Source: an uncultured Clostridia bacterium (GTDB lineage: Bacteria; Bacillota; Clostridia; Oscillospirales; QAMX01). Taken from it: 44,676 nucleotides of DNA. The DNA lies in NCBI GenBank assembly GCA_944376195.1, contig CALWBW010000018.1, positions 1 to 44,676 on the forward strand, read 5' to 3'. The position numbers and the translations under genes were made by a program. Positions 30,357 through 38,057 of the stretch are shown one piece after another. The notes beneath the pieces were generated by a model. It saw only the letters and a list, made by a program, of their open reading frames with translations. It made no database searches and was not told where the DNA came from. Every line of letters starts with the position of its first letter. Within the stretch, counting starts at the first letter, position 1.

Positions 30357-31628
30357 ACGGAAGTCATAGATCTGCTCAACGGCATCATCGGCGCGATGTT
30401 TTTCGTCTGTTTTGCCTATCAGTTTGTCTATATCGCGGTGCCGTTTTTGAAAAAAGCGAAGCCGCATCGGGAGACGGTATATCACAACTACGCGGTACTT
30501 GTCTCCGCAAGGAATGAGGAAACGGTGATCGGGGGTCTTGTAGAGAGTATCCTTTCCCAGAACTATCCCCACGATAAGATCCATGTTTTTGTGGTGGCGG
30601 ACAACTGTACGGATTTGACGGCTGAAGTCGCCCGCGCTGCGGGAGCTACGGTGTTCGAGCGCGAGGACCATATCCATGTCGGCAAGGGTTACGCGCTGGA
30701 TTACCTTTTCGGCCGGCTTGACGAGTGCTATGGGCACGACGCGTTCGACGGTTTTTTCATCTTCGACGCCGATAATGTACTGGATGAAAATTATATTGCC
30801 GAGATGAACCGGACCTTCTGTGACGGATACGAGATTGTCACAAGCTGCCGGAATTCGAAAAACTATGGCGACAACTGGATTTCCGCCGGGTATGCGCTGT
30901 GGTTTTTGCGCGATTCGCAGTTTTTGAACCGGCCGCGGATGCTTTTGCATACGTCGTCCGTGGTAGCGGGAACCGGGTTCCTCTTCAGCCGCGCCGTGCT
31001 GGACCGCTGCGGCGGTTGGAAGTTCTTCCTGTTAAGCGAAGATACGGAATTTACCGCCCGCAATATCTTGGACGGCGAGACGATTGCTTATTGCGACCGT
31101 GCAATTTTCTATGACGAGCAGCCGACGGATTTTGCCCAGTCCTGCCGCCAGCGTATGCGTTGGGCGCGCGGCTATTTGCAGGTGTTCGGCAAATACGGCG
31201 TGAAGCTGATTCGCGGGATGTTCCGTGGGAATTTTGCCTGTTTTGATATGATTATGAGTACGATGCCCGCCTTTGTCCTGATGATCGCCGCCATGATCGT
31301 CAATGTCGCCGGTGTGTTTGCCTGCCTGGTCCGGGACGAAAGCGTGATGAGTGTGGTGAATACCGCGCTGTGGGGCACCTTCCAGGGATATCTGACGTTT
31401 TTCTTGATCGGCACGGTGACAACTGTTTCCGAGTGGCGCAACATCCACTGTACGCCCGGCAAAAAAATTGCCTATTTATTTACTTTCCCGGTTTTCATGC
31501 TGACGTACATACCGGTTTCCATCGCGGCGGTCTTTAAGAAAGCCGAATGGCGTCCGATCCGCCATACGGTGGCCGTTACGGTCAAGGAAATCCGGAAAAA
31601 AGGCGTTACGACGGGAAATAAAATTTAA
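30357..31628 (+). CDS. membrane glycosyltransferase, GT2 family (apparent ACG start)
   Basis: Processive-type glycosyltransferase (423 aa from the proposed start). An N-terminal transmembrane helix (about 5-25) precedes a GT-A domain with SARNEE, ADNCTD, the DxD-like FDADN, SEDTEFT and QRMRWARG (the QxxRW motif). Three or four C-terminal transmembrane helices follow. The fold is that of BcsA/hyaluronan-synthase-like enzymes; the polymer is unknown. No ATG, GTG or TTG lies at a proper distance from AGGAGGG (30344-30350), but an ACG at 30357 does and gives a natural N-terminus (xEVIDLLNG). The first in-frame ATG, 30396, falls inside the first helix. Confidence 0.85.
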   Translation, partial: TEVIDLLNGIIGAMFFVCFAYQFVYIAVPFLKKAKPHRETVYHNYAVLVSARNEETVIGGLVESILSQNYPHDKIHVFVVADNCTDLTAEVARAAGATVFEREDHIHVGKGYALDYLFGRLDECYGHDAFDGFFIFDADNVLDENYIAEMNRTFCDGYEIVTSCRNSKNYGDNWISAGYALWFLRDSQFLNRPRMLLHTSSVVAGTGFLFSRAVLDRCGGWKFFLLSEDTEFTARNILDGETIAYCDRAIFYDEQPTDFAQSCRQRMRWARGYLQVFGKYGVKLIRGMFRGNFACFDMIMSTMPAFVLMIAAMIVNVAGVFACLVRDESVMSVVNTALWGTFQGYLTFFLIGTVTTVSEWRNIHCTPGKKIAYLFTFPVFMLTYIPVSIAAVFKKAEWRPIRHTVAVTVKEIRKKGVTTGNKI

Positions 31629-31644
31629 GACCCTCTTTTGCAGG

Positions 31645-31672
31645 AAAACCCCGGCTTTAGACGGGGTTTTTT
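31645..31672 (+). terminator. terminator of the glycosyltransferase unit
   Basis: AACCCCG (31647-31653) pairs with CGGGGTT (31662-31668), followed by TTTT. It lies about 20 bases after the stop. Confidence 0.85.
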
Positions 31673-31684
31673 GTATAGGAGGGA

Positions 31685-31713
31685 TTGCGGGATTTGCAGC
31701 GCGACGGTATAAT
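31685..31713 (+). promoter_or_regulatory. promoter of the GH43-like gene
   Basis: TTGCGG (31685-31690), 17-base spacer, TATAAT (31708-31713), about 70 bases before the start codon. Confidence 0.75.
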
Positions 31714-31784
31714 GAAAAAAACGGGAATCCGCGTCTTTTGCACGGGCCCGACAGGAAGGTTTTGAAAGGAGCGAATAGGGAGTT

Positions 31785-33587
31785 ATGGAGACAATCCGGC
31801 TTGCAGTCTATACGCGGGAAGCCATTGCCGGGGACTATACCGAGGGCTTGGCAAACAGCGTGCACATTGCTTTTCAGCGCGGCGACGCGCCGTATCAGGC
31901 TCTGAACCGCAATTACGGGATTTTATTTCCTGCCGCGGAGATTGGCGAAAAAAACACCATTGTGGAAAAAGGCGCGGTAAAACCCTGGATTTTCCGCCTG
32001 CCGGACGGCGCTTTCGGAATTGTGGCGGTTCGCGTGGCAAAAGGCGGCTTGCCGGACGCGGAGTCTGTCGGACGACTGCTCTTCTGGCGGTCGGAGGATC
32101 TGGTGAAATTCTCCGAAGGACGCCTGCTTGAGCTGGGGATTCCGCGTCCGGTCGGCGCTGCCGCCGTAATCCGGGAGGAGGACGGCCCGGCGCTGGTCTG
32201 GCAGGATGACCGCGGCGTGACCTGGCGCAACGCAATCCGGTTTGACGGGGATGCGCTGACCCTTTCGCCGCCGGAAAAGACGGAGACTTTCCCGGAAATG
32301 TCCGTAGTGCTCCCGATTACGGGCGCCATCCCCGGCAACGAAATCCCAGTGAGCGAAGAGGAGCTGGAAAAACTCTGCGCGGCCTGGCTGCCGATAGTCA
32401 GCACGGCGGTGGAAGTGCCGGAGGAAGTGGAGGCGGAAAGCGCGGATGCGGTGACGCGGGTCCGCGCCCGCGTCGTATATTCGGACGGTTCCGTGCATGA
32501 AAAGCGGGTTGCATGGCGCACGGACGAAATCGACTTTGGAAAGCCGGGCGTTTACGAGGTAACGGGTGAAGTGCTGCAGAAAACGTATGCGTTTCCTTTG
32601 GCGCGCGGGTATGCGGACCCGGTGCTGTTCCAGTGGCGCGGCAGCTGGTACTTCCTTGCCACGAACGACAATATGGGGCAGGTCGGCCTGTATGTCCGGG
32701 AAGCGGATACGGTGGACGGCCTGTTTGCCCCCGATGTGGAGGAGCATTTGATTCTGGCCTATGATGAAGCGTGCGGTTTCAAAAGTACGTTCTGGGCGCC
32801 GGAATTTCATCTCATCGGCGGAGAACTGTATATCCTGCTGGCGCTGGGAAGCGGCGGGATTACGCCGCAGTGCCATATGATGCGTCTGCGCAAAAACGGC
32901 GCCATTACCGACCCGGATGGTTGGGAGACGCCGGTCCGTGTGCGGAAAAAGGACGGGTCTTTCCTGGCGGATCTCGGCATTTCCCTTGATATGACCTATT
33001 TTGAGGCAAACGGGACGGGGTATCTCGTCTGGTCCTATCGCGAATGGTATGATGTGGACACCGGCTCCATGCTCTATATCGCGAAAACCGATCCGCACCG
33101 GCCCTGGCAGCTGACCTCCGACCCGGTGTTGCTCTCCCGTCCGCTGTTCGGCTGGGAAAATCTTGACGGGACGATCAACAACGAGGGGCCCTATCCGCTC
33201 TTGACCGATGATAAGGTGTATCTGGCTTATTCGGGCGGTTCGGCGGCGGACTATTCCTATGTCGTGGGCTGGCTGAAGGCCTCTCTGTCTGCCGACCTGC
33301 TTGATCCGAAAAACTGGGAAAAATCCAGCGCGCCGGCGCTTTCCTATTACGCAATTCCGGAGGAACCCGGCTCCGGTCATAATTCTTTTTTCAAGACCGA
33401 GGAAGGGGACACCATGATTGCCTACCATGCGGTGCTGTTGTCGGACGGGAAAAAGCGCAGCACCGGTATCCGCCGGGTGCATTTCGACCGAAACGGCGTC
33501 CCGCGCCTGGATTTATCCGCTGAGGCGGACCTGGCGCCGGCACTTCGCCCTGTGACCATGCGGGTGAAGGTAAGCGCCGCACAATAA
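31785..33587 (+). CDS. GH43-like glycoside hydrolase with a central Ig-like domain
   Basis: 600-residue enzyme without signal peptide, so probably intracellular. The C-terminal five-bladed propeller (about 272-590) carries the family 43 residues: Asp278 in YADPVLFQW, Asp402 in DMTYFEANGTGYLVWS and Glu467 in INNEGPY. Arabinofuranosidase or xylosidase activity is the usual expectation. Residues 220-265 look like a bacterial Ig-like (Big_4) domain (VVYSDGS..., KPGVYEVTG). Residues 1-165 resemble another GH43-type propeller half without obvious catalytic residues. AAAGGAG and GGGAG precede the start. It has its own promoter and terminator. Confidence 0.8.
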   Translation: METIRLAVYTREAIAGDYTEGLANSVHIAFQRGDAPYQALNRNYGILFPAAEIGEKNTIVEKGAVKPWIFRLPDGAFGIVAVRVAKGGLPDAESVGRLLFWRSEDLVKFSEGRLLELGIPRPVGAAAVIREEDGPALVWQDDRGVTWRNAIRFDGDALTLSPPEKTETFPEMSVVLPITGAIPGNEIPVSEEELEKLCAAWLPIVSTAVEVPEEVEAESADAVTRVRARVVYSDGSVHEKRVAWRTDEIDFGKPGVYEVTGEVLQKTYAFPLARGYADPVLFQWRGSWYFLATNDNMGQVGLYVREADTVDGLFAPDVEEHLILAYDEACGFKSTFWAPEFHLIGGELYILLALGSGGITPQCHMMRLRKNGAITDPDGWETPVRVRKKDGSFLADLGISLDMTYFEANGTGYLVWSYREWYDVDTGSMLYIAKTDPHRPWQLTSDPVLLSRPLFGWENLDGTINNEGPYPLLTDDKVYLAYSGGSAADYSYVVGWLKASLSADLLDPKNWEKSSAPALSYYAIPEEPGSGHNSFFKTEEGDTMIAYHAVLLSDGKKRSTGIRRVHFDRNGVPRLDLSAEADLAPALRPVTMRVKVSAAQ

Positions 33588-33603
33588 CCGCACAATAAAG
33601 GAG

Positions 33604-33640
33604 AAAAACCTTCCGCCTGTTTCGGGCCGGAAGGTTTTTT
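33604..33640 (+). terminator. terminator of the GH43-like gene
   Basis: AACCTTCCG (33608-33616) pairs with CGGAAGGTT (33628-33636), followed by TTTT. Confidence 0.9.
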
Positions 33641-33769
33641 GCGGCATGTTCCCCGTTTTTGCGTTCCGTGACGCCGTTTCCTGCCTGAAAACAGCCCGCT
33701 TCCTGGAAACCTGGTCGGAAAATTGACGGACTGCGCGTGCAATTCCAACAGATCCGCCGCAAGTGTCGG

Positions 33770-33798
33770 TTGACACCTTCCCGGAAACGGCGTACAAT
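33770..33798 (+). promoter_or_regulatory. promoter of the degV-trhA unit
   Basis: TTGACA (33770-33775), 17-base spacer, TACAAT (33793-33798). The expected transcription start falls inside the palindrome that follows. Confidence 0.88.
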
Positions 33799-33800
33799 AA

Positions 33801-33827
33801 AAGCAGGTTAACATTGTTAACCTGCTT
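33801..33827. promoter_or_regulatory. perfect 12-bp palindrome at the degV transcription start (operator candidate)
   Basis: AAGCAGGTTAAC (33801-33812) and GTTAACCTGCTT (33816-33827) are exact inverse copies separated by ATT. The position over +1 and the size suggest an operator for a dimeric repressor of the TetR or MarR kind. In RNA it would also form a 5'-terminal hairpin. Confidence 0.65.
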
Positions 33828-33854
33828 ATGATTATGATACCGGGAGGCGGCAAA

Positions 33855-34724
33855 ATGTCGGATTACATCATCATGACGGATTCATCCTGTGATTTACCAG
33901 CCAAAGTGGCCGAGAAGTTTGAAATTCCGGCGCTTCCCCTTTCCACGCAGATTGAGGGAAAAACGTATCGGAACTATATTGACGGCAGCGGCGTGGATAT
34001 CCGATGGTTTTACGCGCAGCTGCGCGAGAAAATCCCCGCCACAACCTCGGCGGTCAATATGCAGGATTTTGTCGCTGAGATGGAGAAGATTTTAAAATCC
34101 GGCCGCGATATCCTGTATTTGGGCTTTTCCTCCGCGCTGAGCTCCACCTATGAAGCGGGCGCGATGGCGGCGGCGGAGCTTGCGCCGAAGTATCCCGAGC
34201 GCAAAATTTACGCGGTGGATACGCTTTGTGCCTCGCTGGGCCAGGGTTTACTGGTATACCTGACGGCGCAGGAACGCGCGCGCGGCTGTACGATTGAGGA
34301 GGCGCGCGACTTTGCGGAGCGCACAAAGCTGCATATTTGCCACTGGTTCACGGTTGACGATTTATTCCATTTAAAACGCGGCGGGCGTGTGTCCGCGGCG
34401 GTGGCGGTGGTGGGGTCCATGCTGGGAATCAAGCCAGTGATGCATGTGGACAACCAGGGCCGCCTGATCCCTGTAGAAAAAGCGCGCGGACGCCGTCGTT
34501 CCATTGAACGGCTTGCGGAAAAGGCGGAGGAGCTTGGTACAGATCTTGCCGGGCAGACGGTGTTTATCAGCCATGGCGACTGTATCGACGACGTGCGGTA
34601 TTTGGAGGAACGTCTGCACGCGCTCGGCGTGAAAGAAACGCTGGTCAATTATGTCGGGCCGGTGATCGGCGCGCACTCGGGACCGGGTACGCTTGCCATG
34701 TTCTTTGTTGGCCGCGAGAGGTAA
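33855..34724 (+). CDS. DegV family protein (fatty-acid-binding, FakB-like)
   Basis: Cytoplasmic fatty-acid carrier (289 aa) of the DegV/FakB family, which in Gram-positives presents fatty acids to the FakA kinase. It shows MTDSSCDLP, TSAVNMQDF, GFSSALSSTYEAG, DTLCASLGQGLL, the basic KRGGRVSA region and SHSGPGTLA-like AHSGPGTLAMFF near the end. The ATG at 33855 follows GGGAGGCGG. No fakA-like gene is in the window. It is transcribed from a promoter with a perfect palindrome and followed eight bases later by the PAQR-type gene. Confidence 0.9.
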   Translation: MSDYIIMTDSSCDLPAKVAEKFEIPALPLSTQIEGKTYRNYIDGSGVDIRWFYAQLREKIPATTSAVNMQDFVAEMEKILKSGRDILYLGFSSALSSTYEAGAMAAAELAPKYPERKIYAVDTLCASLGQGLLVYLTAQERARGCTIEEARDFAERTKLHICHWFTVDDLFHLKRGGRVSAAVAVVGSMLGIKPVMHVDNQGRLIPVEKARGRRRSIERLAEKAEELGTDLAGQTVFISHGDCIDDVRYLEERLHALGVKETLVNYVGPVIGAHSGPGTLAMFFVGRER

Positions 34725-34732
34725 CTGCGCGT

Positions 34733-35410
34733 ATGTGGAAAAGGACCCCTTTGTGGAAACGCCGTTTGCCGGATTATACGCGCGGCGAAGAAATTTTCAA
34801 TATGACGTCGCACATCGTGGGGGGTGCGCTGAGCCTTGCGGCGCTGGTGCTGTGCGTGGCGAAGGCAGCCTTTCACCAGAGTGGGTACGGCGTGGTCAGC
34901 GGCGCGATTTACGGACTTACGCTGATTACGCTGTATACGATGTCGAGCATTTATCATGGCCTGCCGCCGGAGCGGTATGCCAAGCGCGTCTTTCAGGTGA
35001 TCGACCACTGTTCTATTTTTGTGCTCATTGCGGGCACTTACACCCCCATTTCCCTCGTCGCCCTGCGCAGCCACAGCGTTGGGCTCGGCTGGACCATTTT
35101 CGGCGTGATCTGGGGCATGGCGGTGATTGGCATTGTACTCAACGCCATTGACATTGCACGGTTTTCCAAGATTTCCATGGTCTGTTATTTGGGCATGGGC
35201 TGGTGTATCATCATCACGGCGCGGCTGCTACCCGCTCTGCTTGGAACCGGGGGCGTGGTATTCCTCATTACGGGCGGCGTGGCCTATACGTTGGGCGCGG
35301 TGCTCTACGGTCTGGGGAAAAAGCGCCGGTATTTTCACTCCGTGTTTCACCTTTTCGTTCTGGCGGGGAGTATTTTGCATTTTTTCTGCATCCTGCTCTA
35401 TATTTTGTAA
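34733..35410 (+). CDS. trhA: hemolysin III/PAQR family membrane protein
   Basis: Seven-helix membrane protein (225 aa) of the TrhA/YqfA/hemolysin-III group. It shows YTRGEEIFNMTSHIVGG, the metal-binding SSIYHG and DHCSIFVLIAGTYTP, and near the C-terminus HSVFHLFVLAGSILHFF, which together supply the conserved Ser, Asp and His residues of the PAQR hydrolase-like fold. TrhA in E. coli has been linked to membrane energetics and fatty-acid homeostasis, consistent with a shared unit with the fatty-acid carrier DegV (inference). A hairpin terminator follows. Confidence 0.88.
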   Translation: MWKRTPLWKRRLPDYTRGEEIFNMTSHIVGGALSLAALVLCVAKAAFHQSGYGVVSGAIYGLTLITLYTMSSIYHGLPPERYAKRVFQVIDHCSIFVLIAGTYTPISLVALRSHSVGLGWTIFGVIWGMAVIGIVLNAIDIARFSKISMVCYLGMGWCIIITARLLPALLGTGGVVFLITGGVAYTLGAVLYGLGKKRRYFHSVFHLFVLAGSILHFFCILLYIL

Positions 35411-35420
35411 CAGAAAAACA

Positions 35421-35450
35421 CCCAAAACCATTTGGTTTTGGGGTTTTCTT
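35421..35450 (+). terminator. terminator of the degV-trhA unit
   Basis: CCCAAAACCA (35421-35430) pairs with TGGTTTTGGG (35433-35442), followed by a T-rich run, directly after the trhA stop. Confidence 0.8.
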
Positions 35451-35485
35451 TTTCCACGGCAGCGGAAAAAGGAAGCGGGTTTTTC

Positions 35486-35640
35486 GGGAACCATTTCTTT
35501 TTGATCCGCCAAAAAGAAACGGTTCCCGCCCTCCAAAGAAAAAAGCGGCCGGGGGATTCCGATTTCCCCCGGACCCCTTGAAACGGCCAAAGAGGGAGCC
35601 CCCTCTTTGGAATCTCCCCGGATAGTGCTGACGGGAAGAG
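35486..35640. repeat. palindrome-rich intergenic repeat, copy A
   Basis: Three inverted repeats lie in a row. GGGAACCATTTCTTTTTG (35486-35503) pairs with 35510-35527 with one mismatch. CCGGGGGA near 35553 pairs with TCCCCCGG near 35569. CCAAAGAGGG near 35588 pairs exactly with CCCTCTTTGG near 35602. No gene-like frame runs through. A decayed relative occurs in the opposite orientation at about 42984-43131, so this is a dispersed non-coding element and not a unique terminator. Confidence 0.7.
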
Positions 35641-35658
35641 TAGAAAAGTTGCATTAGG

Positions 35659-36180
35659 CTATTCCTCTGTAAACCCTTCCGGATGTACGATTCCGGCCTC
35701 GAAGTATGCCTCCATACGCGACGCCGGGATAGGCTGCGCCTGTTCAAAAAACTGCTTTGTAATGTCCTGCCCGGCTTCGGCGTAAAAATAAGGGTTCATG
35801 CCGCCCGGCCAACTTTCAAACGCGGTGATGAGATGGGAATCGTCCGTGCGGAGATACCGCGCGCCGCCGTCCTTTTGATGGAAGAGGAGCAGATAACTTG
35901 TCCCGCCGTCTACAAAGTATGCCTCCGGACGCAGCACCCGCCGGACGCGCAGGGCATTCACGGATTCGCAGAGCGCCGCGACGTCTTCCGGGTCCGTTAA
36001 CTCCCGGGCCTTTTGCGCATGGAAACTGATTTCAAAAATTGCCACGCGCTCGATTTCCTCCGCCGGGAAGGAAAACCGGTAGGAATAGAGCCAGAGGAGA
36101 AAGGTAATCGCCGCGACTGCCGCGCAGCTTAAGCACACGAGCAGTACGACCTTCCAACGTTCATAGTAGCGGTAACGCAT
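35659..36180 (-). CDS. membrane-anchored protein of unknown function
   Basis: 173 residues: a short basic start (MRYRYYERWK), one strong transmembrane helix (about 10-32, VVLLVCLSCAAVAAITFLLW) and an extracytoplasmic remainder without recognised domain. The text FEISFHAQKARELTDPEDVAALCESVNAL has the look of the DUF-type lipoprotein-like domains that begin with a hydrogen-bonded FEIS strand and an ELTDPEDI segment, but I cannot name a family. AAAGGAGG precedes the start. It lies 11 bases after the cysteine protease gene in the same direction and is probably co-transcribed, which suggests a related surface role (inference). Confidence 0.65.
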   Translation of the reverse strand: MRYRYYERWKVVLLVCLSCAAVAAITFLLWLYSYRFSFPAEEIERVAIFEISFHAQKARELTDPEDVAALCESVNALRVRRVLRPEAYFVDGGTSYLLLFHQKDGGARYLRTDDSHLITAFESWPGGMNPYFYAEAGQDITKQFFEQAQPIPASRMEAYFEAGIVHPEGFTEE

Positions 36181-36191
36181 GGCGGCCTCCT

Positions 36192-37283
36192 TTATGCGTT
36201 GAACGCGCCATATGATCTTATAGTATAGTTATAACCTCCGGACGTATATACAAACGTTCCCAAAGTGCTACTATATCCTAATGCAGTATAATTTGAATTA
36301 CTTGGATCCATGACAGAAATTGATTGACCAGATTGCGTCGTACCACGAATAACCATTGCATGTCCCGAATCCAGACCAGAAGAATACCAAGAAGAATATA
36401 TCGGATATCCTGTTGTTATAATGTTATAAATTGTCGTGTGGGAAGGCGCTCCATTCGTATAATAATATTGAACACCAAATAAATTTAATAACATGAGCAT
36501 CGCTTCCCCAATATCTGCTCCTTGGTTATAATTGTCACCGTGTAGCGCCCGCGCAACATATATATGGCTATACGTATACGATGTTAGATACTTACCAATA
36601 CTTGATACACAGCAAGCCCAACATATTTTATTTGTTGTCGTTGTATTCTGTGTTACAATTGGAACATCTAGCATGGATGTGCTGCGTAGTATACTATAAT
36701 TATTTGCTTTGTTAGCTGTATATTGGCTATATCCAAGGGGAAATAAATTCGTAATTTTACTTCTACTTATAGTATTTAAAGTCTGATGATAACTATTTAA
36801 TGCATTTAATTTATCACGGTCATTTCTATCACTAATAAAATTAGATAAAAACACAAACCCATCATCTGTTGCTGCGTAACAGGTGTCCTCGTCATACACA
36901 ATTGCGAGTTCCTTGTTCATCAGGTTTTTCGCATTAATTTCCCGAGAAAGTTCCACATCAATTTGCGCAGTCACGTCCCCAGGCCCAAATTTTTGTACAA
37001 TGGCAAATGCCATCAGGTTGGAGCCATTTAACAGAGGATAAAGTGTGAAATTGAGTTTGCTGTATCCTCCGTTTTTATATTCATAAGCTGTTACAGGGGA
37101 ACCGATTGCCAAATTGCCGAAATTGGCGGCGCCAAGGCCATAGGCGGCTTTTTCCGGCTCAATCAGGGAGAGTGTTTCATTAATTGCATTTCTGACTTCC
37201 TGTTCCGATGAACCAACGGCATTGACCGGGGCAATACAGGCCAAACATAAGAAAACCATAATCAGAGCAATTGCTTTTCTCAT
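36192..37283 (-). CDS. secreted papain-like cysteine protease
   Basis: Exported protein of 363 residues. A signal peptide spans 1-22 (KAIALIMVFLCLACIAPVNA). Residues 25-200 form a region like a propeptide. The catalytic domain follows: Gln212 in VPIVTQN, Cys221 in ICWACCVSS, His308 in SGHAMVIRG and Asp326 in VMDPSNS. This is the order of the C39-like/C70 (AvrRpt2, staphopain-like) peptidases. The gene is clearly AT-richer, with A/T third positions (TATTATAT-type runs), unlike its neighbours, which suggests recent acquisition. It starts with a good TTGACA promoter upstream. Substrates cannot be inferred. Confidence 0.8.
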   Translation of the reverse strand: MRKAIALIMVFLCLACIAPVNAVGSSEQEVRNAINETLSLIEPEKAAYGLGAANFGNLAIGSPVTAYEYKNGGYSKLNFTLYPLLNGSNLMAFAIVQKFGPGDVTAQIDVELSREINAKNLMNKELAIVYDEDTCYAATDDGFVFLSNFISDRNDRDKLNALNSYHQTLNTISRSKITNLFPLGYSQYTANKANNYSILRSTSMLDVPIVTQNTTTTNKICWACCVSSIGKYLTSYTYSHIYVARALHGDNYNQGADIGEAMLMLLNLFGVQYYYTNGAPSHTTIYNIITTGYPIYSSWYSSGLDSGHAMVIRGTTQSGQSISVMDPSNSNYTALGYSSTLGTFVYTSGGYNYTIRSYGAFNA

Positions 37284-37370
37284 AACATACCTCCATCATA
37301 AAAAACGTTTTTTGTACAAGTGATACAAACCACCGGAATCACCCCTCTTTTTTTAATATATTGTATCTTT

Positions 37371-37399
37371 AGTATGTAGCATTTTGCAACGTTTGTCAA
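37371..37399 (-). promoter_or_regulatory. promoter of the cysteine protease unit
   Basis: Minus strand TTGACA (37399-37394), 17-base spacer, CATACT (37376-37371). A second -10-like TACAAT lies a few bases further. About 85 bases of A/T-rich leader separate it from the start codon. Confidence 0.6.
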
Positions 37400-37505
37400 T
37401 TGGCGATCTTGCAAGAAACGACGCCACAAAAGTTGTAATGATCTACAAAAATTGGCTGGTTTATAGCAAGTGGGCTGTTTAAAGAACCGCAAAATCTGTC
37501 GCCGC

Positions 37506-37534
37506 TTGACATTCTGAGCGGGGCGTGGTATAGT
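37506..37534 (+). promoter_or_regulatory. promoter of the polyamine operon leader
   Basis: TTGACA (37506-37511), 17-base spacer, TATAGT (37529-37534). Transcription should begin near 37541, about 515 bases before speD. Confidence 0.88.
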
Positions 37535-37540
37535 AAAGAT

Positions 37541-37940
37541 AATTTTGGAGGGCACTGCAAGAGTCTTCCCGAAGCAAACTCTTTGACCATCCGCGGCGCG
37601 CGGATCGAGGCTACACGGACGGCCGGGTCGAATGCCGAAAACCCGTTGAAGAGACGGGGGCAACTTCTGTTGCCTTATTGATTGAGTTCAAAGCTCAAAT
37701 TTTATAAGTTGGTTACTTGATAACCGGGCGCGGGGCGCGTTTGTCAACTTGTGAAACGGTCAATAAGAGTAGTAAGAGTGATTTTTGCTTTCAAGACTCT
37801 CAGAAACCATCCAGAAATTTTCATACCGGGGAAGCTCCCTCTCCGCGGCGTGTGCTGCGCCGGAGCAGGGGACATGGCCTGCGGAATCTGTAATTTTTGG
37901 GCAAGTGACGCGTATATCTGCGCGGTCGCTTGCCTTTTTT
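37541..37940 (+). ncRNA. structured leader RNA in front of speD, class not recognised
   Basis: The expected transcript holds many local pairings. CAAGAGT (37558-37564) faces ACTCTTTG (37578-37585). ATCCGCG/CGCGGAT (37589-37605) is a perfect hairpin. An H-type pseudoknot is possible from CGGC (37620-37623) with GCCG (37634-37637) and CGGGT (37624-37628) with ACCCG (37641-37645). CCCGT (37642-37646) can instead pair with ACGGG (37654-37658), excluding the pseudoknot. GGCAAC/GTTGCC (37659-37674) is another hairpin. TTTGGAG at 37544-37550 and TTGAG at 37682-37686 compete for CTCAA at 37694-37698. The RNA ends at an intrinsic terminator. No SAM-I, FMN, TPP, cobalamin, lysine, ykkC or T-box core was seen. 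Confidence 0.6.
37900..37940 (+). terminator. intrinsic terminator inside the speD leader
   Basis: GGCAAGTGACGCG (37900-37912) pairs with CGCGGTCGCTTGCC (37921-37934) apart from one wobble and one bulge, followed by T6 (37935-37940). It lies about 117 bases before the speD ATG, downstream of the only good promoter, so it can act as an attenuator of the operon or as the end of a separate small RNA. Confidence 0.85.
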
Positions 37941-38057
37941 CATGGGGACCGGCGGCCGTTTCTGCGCCTTTTGATGGGAAGCGCCGGATTTCCGGCGGCG
38001 TCCGGCCGGCATTTGCACGGTGCGAAATTTGTCATGATGACACGGGGAGTTTTTGAT

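Noticed and set aside
31923..33482. 519-codon open frame on the minus strand across the GH43-like gene
   Set aside because: Shadow of a high-GC gene with clear catalytic motifs on the plus strand; no ribosome-binding site or recognisable domain.
37280..37663. 127-codon open frame on the minus strand over the leader RNA and promoter region
   Set aside because: It runs through the promoters of two units, has no good start site and no protein-like composition.
37541..37940. RNase P RNA or tmRNA
   Set aside because: The length would fit, but the conserved GAGGAAAGTCC-type core of RNase P and the tRNA-like ends of tmRNA are absent.
37785..38057. N-terminal extension of speD
   Set aside because: It would cross an intrinsic terminator, and the E. 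coli-like N-terminus begins exactly at the ATG at 38058 with its own ribosome-binding site.
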